Assembly: GCA_009787945.1 (NCBI GenBank)
Contig: WQSI01000083.1
Span: 1 to 7,588, forward strand
Direction of reading: 5' to 3'
From: Defluviitaleaceae bacterium
Lineage (GTDB): Bacteria > Bacillota > Clostridia > Lachnospirales > WRAX01
DNA length: 7,588 nt
Made by a program: the position numbers and the translations under genes. The notes below the pieces were generated by a model. That model was not told where the DNA came from. It did not search any database and saw only the letters and a program-made list of their open reading frames with translations. Each line of letters begins with the position of its first letter. The first letter of the stretch is position 1. This document shows, piece by piece, positions 1-5,682 of this stretch.

Positions 1-364
1 CAGGAGCGGGAGCGTCATTATTAAAAATCGCCAAAAGCCGCTCTGTCCACCCGCCTACGCCGTCCTCTGCAAAAATATCATAGGACAGGTTTCTGTCCAC
101 CCATGCCGTCACAGCATTTGTTGGCGCTGAATCTATAATGTTAAAAACCAAAAGCACGCCCAAAAATCCCGCGCAGATAATGCCTTGAAACAAAGCGCGC
201 TCTTTCCAAGTTTTTAGGTTAGGCTCTTTTAGGCGGGGTCTTGGGCGTCCCACTGCCGCGGTAGGGCGGGAAACCCCCGCGCGTGCATATCTAGCCCGTG
301 CCTCCGAGCGGACAGGTGGCGGGCTTTCCGTCAAATTCTGCATTTTCAAATCATCAATATCCAT
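1..364 (-). CDS. N-terminal part of a single-pass membrane protein (possible M23-type cell-wall protein)
   Basis: An open frame runs from ATG at 364 off the left edge and gives 121 residues with no stop. An SD GGAGGA lies at 371-376, six bases upstream, which fixes the start. Residues 1-56 are hydrophilic and rich in Arg and Pro (VRSEARARYARAG, GRPRPRLKEP), as in a cytoplasmic tail. Residues about 59-78 (FQGIICAGFLGVLLVFNII) form one membrane segment. From residue 80 on the chain should be extracytoplasmic (TAWVDRNLSYDIF, GWTERLLAIFNND). This layout resembles the membrane-anchored M23 peptidases or SpoIIQ/SpoIVFA-like proteins of Clostridia, but no catalytic domain is inside the window, so the family is a guess. 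The gene follows the isomerase gene on the same strand with a 59-bp gap and no terminator between them, so they may be co-transcribed. Confidence 0.7.
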   Translation of the reverse strand, partial: MDIDDLKMQNLTESPPPVRSEARARYARAGVSRPTAAVGRPRPRLKEPNLKTWKERALFQGIICAGFLGVLLVFNIIDSAPTNAVTAWVDRNLSYDIFAEDGVGGWTERLLAIFNNDAPAP

Positions 365-423
365 AAAAATTCCTCCTTAGAATAGGCTTGTATAACAGCA
401 TATTCGTCGGGAGGAAAATAATG

Positions 424-909
424 TTAATTTTCTATTAGGGTTATGGTCTTAATTCTCTGCTCTTGCTCTGGTCGGTCGCCCATGTCCGTTTCTGTTTCGG
501 CAATTCTATTCACCACATCCATGCCATCTACAACCCTACCAAAAGCCGCATAAGAGCCATCCAAATGCGGAGCAGTTTCATGAACAATAAAAAATTGGCT
601 GCCAGCAGAATCCATATCCTGGCTACGCGCCATGGAAATAACCCCAGGCTCATGGGTTATGCCATTTTCCACCCCATTGCTGTCAAATTCCCCTTTAATT
701 TGGTGTCCTGGCCCGCCCATTCCGCTGCCATCTGGGCATCCGCCTTGAATCATAAAACCGCGGATAATACGATGAAAAATCAACCCATCATAAAAATTTT
801 GCTGGGTTAGGTTAATAAAGTTTTCCACGGTAATGGGGGCAACTTCGGGGTACAGCTCCAGGGTTATTTCGCCGCCCTGTTCCATTTCAATTTTGATTTT
901 TGGGTTCAT
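424..909 (-). CDS. Cyclophilin-type peptidyl-prolyl cis-trans isomerase
   Basis: The 161-residue protein is a single cyclophilin domain, the usual size for a small bacterial cytoplasmic PPIase. It should catalyse cis-trans isomerisation of Xaa-Pro bonds during protein folding. The active-site block FHRIIRGFMIQGG (residues 45-57) includes the catalytic Arg47, Phe52 and Gln55. GSQFFI (103-108) and HLDGSYAAFGRV (115-126) follow. The tryptophan of human CypA before LDG is His115 here, as in many bacterial members. The frame is open for 57 more codons upstream, but ATG at 909 has SD AGGAGG at 913-918, while the upstream stretch crosses the promoter. There is no signal peptide, so it is cytosolic. 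Transcription should start from the strong promoter at 944-972, giving a leader of about 30 nt. Confidence 0.95.
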   Translation of the reverse strand: MNPKIKIEMEQGGEITLELYPEVAPITVENFINLTQQNFYDGLIFHRIIRGFMIQGGCPDGSGMGGPGHQIKGEFDSNGVENGITHEPGVISMARSQDMDSAGSQFFIVHETAPHLDGSYAAFGRVVDGMDVVNRIAETETDMGDRPEQEQRIKTITLIEN

Positions 910-943
910 AAGTCCTCCTAAAGTTTGTAAATATTTCAGTGTG

Positions 944-972
944 ATTATACCACAGCCAAACCGCCTTGACAA
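944..972 (-). promoter_or_regulatory. Sigma-A-type promoter for the cyclophilin gene
   Basis: On the minus strand the -35 is TTGTCA (967-972), the spacer is 17 bp, and the -10 is TATAAT (944-949). A TG one base before the -10 makes it an extended -10 site. It lies about 35 bp upstream of the isomerase start. Its -35 box overlaps the -35 of the divergent yhaM promoter by five bases. Confidence 0.8.
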
Positions 973-994
973 GCACAATAAATTTTGATATAAT
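966..994 (+). promoter_or_regulatory. Sigma-A-type promoter for yhaM
   Basis: A perfect consensus -35 TTGACA (966-971), a 17-bp spacer and a perfect -10 TATAAT (989-994), with an extended -10 TG at 986-987. The expected transcription start is near 1001, about 32 bases before the yhaM ATG. The -35 is shared with the opposite-strand promoter. Confidence 0.85.
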
Positions 995-1032
995 CGCAAC
1001 CATAATAACCACTTAATTAGAACGGAGAAAAC

Positions 1033-1974
1033 ATGCGTTATATTGAAAATTTCCGCGAAGGTGAGCAAATTGTTGCCCATTACCTTTGCAAAAAACGAGA
1101 AACATTAAAAACCAAAAGCGGCAAAAATTACCTGTCCTTGGTTTTGGCAGACAGGACGGGGGAATGTGTCGCCCGTGCTTGGAATTTAAACAACGACATC
1201 CAAAGCTTTGAAGCTGGAGATTTTATTAAAATTGAAGCCGTGGTGGACAGTTATAATGATGAATTGCAGTTAAACATACGCAAAATCCGCAAATCTCAAC
1301 AGGGGGAGTATCTGCCTGCGGACTACATACCAACCGCCGACAGGGATATTGGGGAGATTTACAAAGCCATTTGCGGGCTAATTGACAGCCTAGAAAACAA
1401 ACACCTAAAATCCCTGCTGACAGCCATTTTTGCCAGCGACCAAGAGCTTAAAAAAACCTTTATGGAACATTCGGCGGCGCGTAACATGCACCACAGCTAC
1501 ATGGGCGGCCTTGCAGAACACAGCCTTAATGTGGCAGAAATTTGCGACTTTTTAGCCCCCCGCTATAAATTTGTTAACCGAGATTTGCTCGTCACCGCCG
1601 CCTTGCTTCACGACATCGGCAAAATCTACGAACTGTCACCCTTTCCAGAAAACGATTATACCGACCAAGGCAAGCTCATTGGTCACATCACAATGGGGGC
1701 GCATTTTGTCCTAGGAGAAACAGCCAAAATCAGCGGCTTTCCCAAGGATTTGCAAAATCTGCTTCTCCACTGCCTGCTATCCCACCACGGCATGTTGGAA
1801 TATGGCTCTCCCATCGTGCCTAAAACAATCGAAGCCTTTATTTTAAGCAGTGCCGACACATTAGACGCCCACACCAAGCAATTTGAAGAGCATTTGGCAA
1901 AAGCCCCCGCAGGCAACGACTGGGCAGGGTTTAACCGAAGCTTCAGCCGCGATATGCGCAAGTCTGGCTCATAA
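1033..1974 (+). CDS. yhaM: 3'-5' exoribonuclease YhaM family (OB fold plus HD domain)
   Basis: At 313 residues it is almost exactly the length of Bacillus subtilis YhaM. Residues about 1-90 form an OB-fold nucleic-acid-binding domain (SGKNYLSLVLADRTGECVARAW). Residues about 145-290 form an HD phosphohydrolase domain with candidate metal ligands His163 (GLAEHS), His193-Asp194 (LLHDIGK), His218 (IGHIT), His251-His252 (LLSHHG) and Asp275 (SADTLDAH). Known family members are metal-dependent 3'-5' exonucleases acting on RNA, and on single-stranded DNA in some cases, in the cytoplasm. ATG at 1033 follows GGAG (1024-1027) and a consensus promoter. The next gene begins within 100 bp with no terminator between, so read-through into the hicB-like gene is likely. 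The family assignment is firm; the exact substrate is inferred. Confidence 0.9.
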   Translation: MRYIENFREGEQIVAHYLCKKRETLKTKSGKNYLSLVLADRTGECVARAWNLNNDIQSFEAGDFIKIEAVVDSYNDELQLNIRKIRKSQQGEYLPADYIPTADRDIGEIYKAICGLIDSLENKHLKSLLTAIFASDQELKKTFMEHSAARNMHHSYMGGLAEHSLNVAEICDFLAPRYKFVNRDLLVTAALLHDIGKIYELSPFPENDYTDQGKLIGHITMGAHFVLGETAKISGFPKDLQNLLLHCLLSHHGMLEYGSPIVPKTIEAFILSSADTLDAHTKQFEEHLAKAPAGNDWAGFNRSFSRDMRKSGS

Positions 1975-1990
1975 AATCTATAATATAGGT

Positions 1991-2032
1991 GGAGGTGAAA
2001 AAGTGGCAAGCGCGGAAAAGATTATTGAGTAA
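1991..2032 (+). other. Strong SD plus 9-codon out-of-frame ORF ahead of the hicB-like gene
   Basis: A strong SD GGAGG (1991-1995) is followed at 7-nt spacing by GTG (2003). That frame encodes MASAEKIIE and stops at TAA (2030-2032). Skipping the single T at 2030 would continue it as KIKPQPLPRAF and then straight into the HicB-like sequence. The site could be a leader peptide, the frameshifted true start of the gene, or a remnant of a HicA-like toxin start. A -10-like TATAAT lies at 1979-1984, but no matching -35 is seen. Confidence 0.45.
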
Positions 2033-2063
2033 AATCAAACCCCAGCCGTTGCCACGAGCATTT

Positions 2064-2315
2064 ATGAAAGATTTAGATTATTACATGAGCCTACCGTATA
2101 CAATGGCAATCCAATATGTGAAAGACGAAGAAGGGGATTACTTTTATGGGCGCATACTGGAGTTGCCTGGTGCAAACGCAATGGGCAGCACCCGCAAAGA
2201 GGTTTGTGACAACCTTTGGGAAGTGCTAGAGCTTACCCTAGAAGTCAAATTAGAGTTTGGCGACCCCATTCCCATGCCCATTAATTTGCAAGAATTGCAA
2301 TCCATCTCACAATAA
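2064..2315 (+). CDS. HicB-family antitoxin-like protein (no adjacent intact HicA)
   Basis: From ATG 2064 the product is 83 residues and starts MKDLDYYMSLPYTMAIQYV, the usual beginning of HicB-like proteins. It continues with the RNase-H-like HicB core GDYFYGRILELPGANAMGST, a helix (KEVCDNLWEVLELTLEVKLEFG) and the typical end DPIPMP. In known systems HicB neutralises the mRNA interferase HicA. No intact hicA is adjacent and no DNA-binding tail (HTH or RHH) follows, so it looks orphan. The start is uncertain. The frame stays open to GTG 1989, but that region codes for Trp/Arg-rich sequence without an SD. The only strong SD upstream points to GTG 2003 in another frame. ATG 2064 itself has only a weak SD (ACGAG). 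The gene ends right before a terminator. Confidence 0.75.
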   Translation: MKDLDYYMSLPYTMAIQYVKDEEGDYFYGRILELPGANAMGSTRKEVCDNLWEVLELTLEVKLEFGDPIPMPINLQELQSISQ

Positions 2316-2318
2316 AAT

Positions 2319-2354
2319 AAAAAGGGGTTGCTTTTTGCAGACCTTTTTTATTTT
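2319..2354 (+). terminator. Rho-independent terminator after the hicB-like gene
   Basis: The arms at 2319-2331 (AAAAAGGGGTTGC) and 2337-2349 (GCAGACCTTTTTT) pair over 13 positions with one mismatch and two G-T wobbles around a TTTTT loop. A T-rich run follows. It lies four bases after the hicB stop, so it should end the yhaM-hicB transcript. Confidence 0.75.
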
Positions 2355-2408
2355 ATTGCGTATATGTTTATAGAAAATACAAAAAACAAAACAAGTGGAG
2401 GATTTATT

Positions 2409-3737
2409 ATGAATAACGACAACGATAACAATAAGGATTTTATTGACATGAGAAAAGATGGAGAGCAAGGGCATATCCCGCCAGAGCAAATGAACCCAAG
2501 CGGCGGCACAGGCTCGCCCGAACCCCCAAAATCAAAAGGGCGCAGGTTTCCAGGCTGGGCAATCGCCTTAATATTTTTAGGTCTTGGTCTTGTAATTGGT
2601 ATCAGCGGGTTTAACATAAGCTTTAACATTCCTTTCGTAGGAGGCACTGGCACTGCCCGCCAAGCCACCGACAGGGATTTAACAAGCCTAACCATCCCTG
2701 CAAGCACCATCAACAACATTGATGTGCGCATTGGAATTGACAATCTTGTGGTAAACACTCACAACGGCAGGGATGTTCGCGTGGTGTACAACGCCCCAAG
2801 AAACGGCAATTACATCCGCCCCCTATACAATTTTAACGAGCGCACAGGGGATTTGGAAATTTTTACAGAAACCAACATCGTAATCGGCATTAGTAATATC
2901 CGTTCTGGCGAGCTTCGTATCTATCTGCCAGAAACAAGGGTCAGGCTTCTGGATAACCTAAGTTTGCGCACATCAACAGGCAGAATTAATGTTAACATGA
3001 TGTCAACTGGTTTTCAGGTGGCAACCAATGCAAATATATCAAGCACCACAGGCAACATCGAAGTTACACGGCTTAACGTGGTTAATGCAGAAGTGCGCGC
3101 CACCACAGGGCGCATCAACCTTAATTCAATGGAAACAGACAACAACCTAACCATTGCCAGCACCACAGGCAATATTAATGGCGACAATTTAGAAGCAGGC
3201 AACAATTTATCCGTTTCAGCATCAACTGGCAGAATAAACCTTAACCATGTTGTGGCAAGCGGCAACGCAGAAATCCGCTCCACCACTGGCAACATCACCT
3301 TGGACAGCCGCTCCCAGCAAAGCTTTGGAGATGTGTCCATAAGTGCCACAACAGGACGCATTAACGCTGACAATTTCCGCGCCCGCCACATAAATATCCG
3401 CTCCACCACAGGCAACATCAACATAAATGACGTTGCCGCAAATGGTGACTTTACAGCGTCTGCAAGCACAGGGCGAATTGAAGCCAGAAACCTAGACGTT
3501 GGCGAAGAATTGCAATTTTCAACCACCACAGGCAACATCACCTTTAACGGAGGGACTGTTGCAAGTAATGCCAGCTTCACAGCAAGCACAGGGCGGGTTA
3601 ACATAAGCAACGGGTCAATTGAAGGGGATTTAAGCATACGCACAACCACAGGAAACGTGAATTTAACGCGGGTTGACACGGATATGAACCGCGCAGATAT
3701 AAACACCAACCGCACGGCAAATGTAACCATAAATTAG
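2409..3737 (+). CDS. Membrane-anchored DUF4097-type beta-repeat protein
   Basis: The 442-residue protein starts at ATG 2409, behind SD GGAGG (2397-2401). A longer frame reaches upstream through the terminator and is not credible. Residues 1-46 are hydrophilic (Asn/Asp- then Pro/Gly-rich) and should be cytoplasmic. Residues about 49-70 (GWAIALIFLGLGLVIGISGF) are a single membrane segment. Residues about 95-180 form the entry strands of a DUF4097-like domain. Residues 189-420 hold 12 rungs of about 20 residues, each with an (S/T)TG turn followed by alternating R or N. This predicts a solenoid of stacked beta strands outside the membrane. DUF4097 proteins are common in Firmicutes and mostly of unknown function; binding or adhesion is only a suggestion. 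The gene is coupled to the lipoprotein gene, whose SD overlaps its stop. No convincing promoter was found in 2355-2396. Confidence 0.85.
   Translation: MNNDNDNNKDFIDMRKDGEQGHIPPEQMNPSGGTGSPEPPKSKGRRFPGWAIALIFLGLGLVIGISGFNISFNIPFVGGTGTARQATDRDLTSLTIPASTINNIDVRIGIDNLVVNTHNGRDVRVVYNAPRNGNYIRPLYNFNERTGDLEIFTETNIVIGISNIRSGELRIYLPETRVRLLDNLSLRTSTGRINVNMMSTGFQVATNANISSTTGNIEVTRLNVVNAEVRATTGRINLNSMETDNNLTIASTTGNINGDNLEAGNNLSVSASTGRINLNHVVASGNAEIRSTTGNITLDSRSQQSFGDVSISATTGRINADNFRARHINIRSTTGNININDVAANGDFTASASTGRIEARNLDVGEELQFSTTTGNITFNGGTVASNASFTASTGRVNISNGSIEGDLSIRTTTGNVNLTRVDTDMNRADINTNRTANVTIN
2973..3659 (+). repeat. Twelve about 60-bp coding repeats (TGR/TGN beta rungs)
   Basis: The turn glycine occurs at residues 191, 215, 234, 254, 274, 294, 316, 335, 355, 375, 395 and 415, so the period is 19-24 residues and mostly exactly 20. 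The next residue alternates without exception R, N, R, N through all twelve rungs: Arg 192, 235, 275, 317, 356, 396 and Asn 216, 255, 295, 336, 376, 416. The real unit is therefore about 40 residues, six times over. The Arg codons vary (AGA, CGC, CGA, CGG) and the flanking Thr/Gly codons vary too, so the copies are old and held by protein-level selection rather than recently duplicated. Confidence 0.9.
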
Positions 3738-3747
3738 GAGGATTGTT

Positions 3748-4416
3748 ATGAAGAGGCTACTATTAACAGCAGGTATTTTAGCGGCATCCCTTTTGGCCTT
3801 CGTTGGATGTGATACCAACCTTGGCATCAACACCGTCCGCGGCTCAGGGGCGATTAATGCCCATACAATCAACGCTACAGACTTTACAGGGCTTAACATC
3901 AGCGGCGCATATGAGGTAACATTCCGCCAAGCCGACCATTTTACCGTAATCCTCGAAATTCAGGACAATTTGATGAATTATGTGGAAGCTTCTGTTATTA
4001 ACGGGGTTTTGCATGTTAGCGGCAGCCGTAATTTTAGCACCACATGGGATAACACCCCCCATTTGCGGGTTTACGCCCCATATCTGGACAACCTGCGCAC
4101 CAGCGGGGCAGTTGATGCATATTTGCATCTTGACGTGGACACCTTGGAAATTAACACATCAGGCGCTGCCGATGTAAGACTGGAGGGAAGCGCGAACACC
4201 CTTGAAATCCGCACATCTGGCGCGTCTAACATCGAAGCTTTTTATTTCATAGCCTCTGACGTAACCGTTAGCGTGTCTGGAGCAGGAGAAGTGGAAGTTC
4301 ATGCCACAAACACCCTGGACGCACGAATTACTGGGGCTGGCAGAGTAACCTACGACGGCAACCCCTCAGTTAGCCGCAGTGTGTCAGGTGCTGGGATAAT
4401 CCGTAGCAGGCATTAA
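3748..4416 (+). CDS. Putative lipoprotein with GIN domain (DUF2807-like)
   Basis: The 222-residue protein begins with a lipoprotein signal: charged MKR, a hydrophobic stretch (LLLTAGILAASLLA), then FVGC with Cys21 as the likely lipidated residue. Phe at -3 of the lipobox is unusual but tolerated. The mature part matches the GIN or DUF2807 pattern: LNISGAYEVTFRQ (49-61), then repeated (S/T)GA motifs at 33, 52, 119, 138, 157, 177, 195 and 213. In the second half these are spaced 18-20 residues apart, again implying a beta solenoid. Such proteins are exported and of unknown function. SD AGGAGG (3736-3741) overlaps the TAG stop of the preceding gene and ATG follows 10 bp after that stop, so the two are very likely translated together. 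A terminator follows the gene. Confidence 0.88.
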   Translation: MKRLLLTAGILAASLLAFVGCDTNLGINTVRGSGAINAHTINATDFTGLNISGAYEVTFRQADHFTVILEIQDNLMNYVEASVINGVLHVSGSRNFSTTWDNTPHLRVYAPYLDNLRTSGAVDAYLHLDVDTLEINTSGAADVRLEGSANTLEIRTSGASNIEAFYFIASDVTVSVSGAGEVEVHATNTLDARITGAGRVTYDGNPSVSRSVSGAGIIRSRH

Positions 4417-4422
4417 TCACCC

Positions 4423-4462
4423 AAATAAAAACACCGCAGCAATTGCTACGGTGTTTTTATTT
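4423..4462. terminator. Bidirectional rho-independent terminator between convergent genes
   Basis: The arms AAATAAAAACACCG (4423-4436) and CGGTGTTTTTATTT (4449-4462) are perfectly complementary over 14 bp. Their inner part AGC-AATT-GCT extends the hairpin past one C-A mismatch. T-rich tracts stand on the 3' side in both directions. It can end the GIN lipoprotein transcript on the plus strand and the rplT operon on the minus strand. Confidence 0.88.
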
Positions 4463-4478
4463 GTAATTATATTTGGTA

Positions 4479-4499
4479 GGGGCGCGCATTGCGCGCCCC
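4479..4499. repeat. GC-rich 9-bp perfect palindrome downstream of rplT
   Basis: GGGGCGCGC (4479-4487) and GCGCGCCCC (4491-4499) flank an ATT loop. It lies nine bases past the rplT stop and is much richer in GC than its surroundings. It lacks a T tract, so it is not a terminator by itself. It could protect the 3' end of the rplT mRNA or be a copy of a REP-like short dispersed palindrome. Confidence 0.6.
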
Positions 4500-4508
4500 A
4501 GTTATCAT

Positions 4509-4865
4509 TTATGCAATTGCAGATTTCGCAGTATCAGCCAACTTTGCAAAAGCAGGCGCGTCATGTATAGCGATTTCAGACAACATTTTGCGGTTCATGT
4601 TAATGCCAGAAAGCTTCAAACCATGCATGAAACGGCTGTAAGACATGCCATTAATGCGCGCCGCCGCGTTAATGCGGGAAATCCACAATCTGCGGAAGTC
4701 ACGCTTAACTTGCTTGCGCCCGATATATGCATGAGCCATAGCGCGCATAACAGCCGCCTTTGCGGTTCTATACTGTTTGCTTCTAGCTCCGTAATAACCT
4801 TTTGCTAATTTCAAAACCTTTTTATGCTTTTTCTTGGCGTTTACGCCACCTTTAATTCTCGGCAT
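4509..4865 (-). CDS. rplT: 50S ribosomal protein L20
   Basis: The 118-residue protein is full length for L20. It starts MPRIKGGVNAKKKHKKVLK, followed by the conserved AKGYYGARSKQYRTAKAAVMRA and the globular part FRRLWISRINAAARINGMSYSRF. L20 binds 23S rRNA early in 50S assembly. In Firmicutes it also represses its own operon by binding the infC leader. SD AAAGGAG precedes ATG 4865. It is the last gene of infC-rpmI-rplT, 20 bp after rpmI, and its transcript should end at the hairpin 4423-4462. Confidence 0.98.
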   Translation of the reverse strand: MPRIKGGVNAKKKHKKVLKLAKGYYGARSKQYRTAKAAVMRAMAHAYIGRKQVKRDFRRLWISRINAAARINGMSYSRFMHGLKLSGINMNRKMLSEIAIHDAPAFAKLADTAKSAIA

Positions 4866-4885
4866 AATTCAAAATCTCCTTTATC

Positions 4886-5083
4886 CTATAGGTACGGCAT
4901 TGCCTGTTTGTAATTTTTTTCCTTGGTTTTGTCAACCAAAGCAGATTTGCGCAAATTGCGTTTGCGCTTAGGAGATTTTTTCTCCAAGATATGGCTTTTG
5001 TTCGCCTTCATGCGCTTTAATCTGCCAGTACCTGTTTGGGTAAACCGCTTCGCAGCAGCTCTATGAGTCTTCATTTTCGGCAT
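4886..5083 (-). CDS. rpmI: 50S ribosomal protein L35
   Basis: The 65-residue, very basic protein matches L35 throughout: MPKMKTHRAAAKRFTQTGTG at the start, then KRMKANKSHILEKKSPKRKR and an ALVDKTKEKN stretch. ATG 5083 was chosen because L35 begins MPKMKTH and because SD AAGGAG (minus strand, about 5091-5096) lies upstream. The 51 further upstream codons in frame are antisense-quality sequence inside infC. The first 23 bases overlap the 3' end of infC, and the SD is inside infC, so translation is probably coupled to infC. Confidence 0.97.
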   Translation of the reverse strand: MPKMKTHRAAAKRFTQTGTGRLKRMKANKSHILEKKSPKRKRNLRKSALVDKTKEKNYKQAMPYL

Positions 5084-5654
5084 TTTTATTCTCCTTTTTA
5101 TCCTGTTTGTCTTGCTTTTCAGGCTTGTCTTTTTTCTTGATAATGTCTGGTTTAGGAACAAGGAACATGGACATGCGGCGACCATCAAGCTTTGGCAAAC
5201 GGTCAACAGTGGCATATTCTTCCAAGCTTTTCGCAAATTCGATTAGCATACGCTGACCAACCTCGGTACGCCCCATTTCACGACCATGGCGAAAACGGAC
5301 AGTAATCTTAACCTTATCACCCTTGGTCAAAAATTCCACAGCGCGATTAAAACGAACTTTAACATCACCGCTGTCAATATTTGGTGTCAGCCATAATTCC
5401 TTGGTTTCCACATTTTTCTGCTTTTTGCGGGCTTCACGCTCTTTTTTAGCCTGCTCAAACTTAAACTTAGAAAAATCCATAATTTTACAGACAGGAGGAT
5501 TTGCCTTAGGCGAAATTTTCACCAAATCCAAATTCTTCTCCTCTGCCATGCGCTGGGCATCCTTGCCGCTTACAACCCCAAGCATGGTCCCGTCTGTATC
5601 AAGCAAACGGACTTCTTTGTCACGTATCTGCTCATTAATGTAAAAATCTGCTAT
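5061..5654 (-). CDS. infC: Translation initiation factor IF-3, probably starting at ATA
   Basis: The protein has the full IF3 layout: N-terminal domain (INEQIRDKEVRLLD near residues 6-19, NLDLVKISPKANPPVCKIMD 41-60), a Lys/Arg-rich linker (FEQAKKEREARKKQK), and the C-terminal domain (GDKVKITVRFRHGREMGRTEVGQRML to LDGRRMSMFLVPKP). IF3 binds the 30S subunit and checks start codon and initiator tRNA. ATG 5675 is in frame but has no SD. The strong SD AGGAGG (5664-5669) lies after that ATG and points, 9 nt on, to ATA at 5654, giving 197 residues. Rare AUU/AUC/AUA-type starts are a known autoregulatory trait of infC. A charged tail of about 25 residues (KKDKPEKQDKQDKKENKN...) extends past the usual end and overlaps rpmI. 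Confidence 0.93.
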   Translation of the reverse strand: MADFYINEQIRDKEVRLLDTDGTMLGVVSGKDAQRMAEEKNLDLVKISPKANPPVCKIMDFSKFKFEQAKKEREARKKQKNVETKELWLTPNIDSGDVKVRFNRAVEFLTKGDKVKITVRFRHGREMGRTEVGQRMLIEFAKSLEEYATVDRLPKLDGRRMSMFLVPKPDIIKKKDKPEKQDKQDKKENKNAENEDS

Positions 5655-5661
5655 AAACAAG

Positions 5662-5669
5662 CACCTCCT
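5662..5669 (-). promoter_or_regulatory. SD that sets the infC start at ATA
   Basis: AGGAGGTG on the minus strand, the strongest SD in the area. It is 7 nt (from the full 8-mer) or 9 nt (from AGGAGG) upstream of ATA 5654 and lies downstream of the in-frame ATG 5675. A TTG at 5660 is only 3 nt from AGGAGG, too close. Confidence 0.7.
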
Positions 5670-5682
5670 TGGCATTTGCCGA

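Noticed and set aside
365..423. Sporulation-sigma (SigE-like) promoter before the left-edge membrane protein
   Set aside because: A TATACAAG resembles a SigE -10, but there is no correctly spaced -35, so the match is not better than chance.
463..810. Plus-strand 115-codon open frame
   Set aside because: It is antisense to the well-supported cyclophilin gene and shows no protein-family pattern.
2024..2034. Programmed +1 frameshift in the hicB-like gene, as in prfB
   Set aside because: The stop context would allow it, but there is no strong internal SD at the right distance and the GAG codon is a poor slip site; mutation or an alternative start is simpler.
2355..2396. Promoter for the beta-repeat operon
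   Set aside because: A -10-like TATAGA (2369-2374) is present, but no acceptable -35 lies 16-18 bp upstream. An operon promoter must exist there or transcription reads through the terminator, but I cannot place it.
3014..3730. Long minus-strand open frame (238 codons) opposite the beta-repeat gene
   Set aside because: It is a shadow of the repetitive plus-strand gene; its own repeats (LPVV, RPVL) are the reverse complements of the TGN/TGR codons, and it has no SD.
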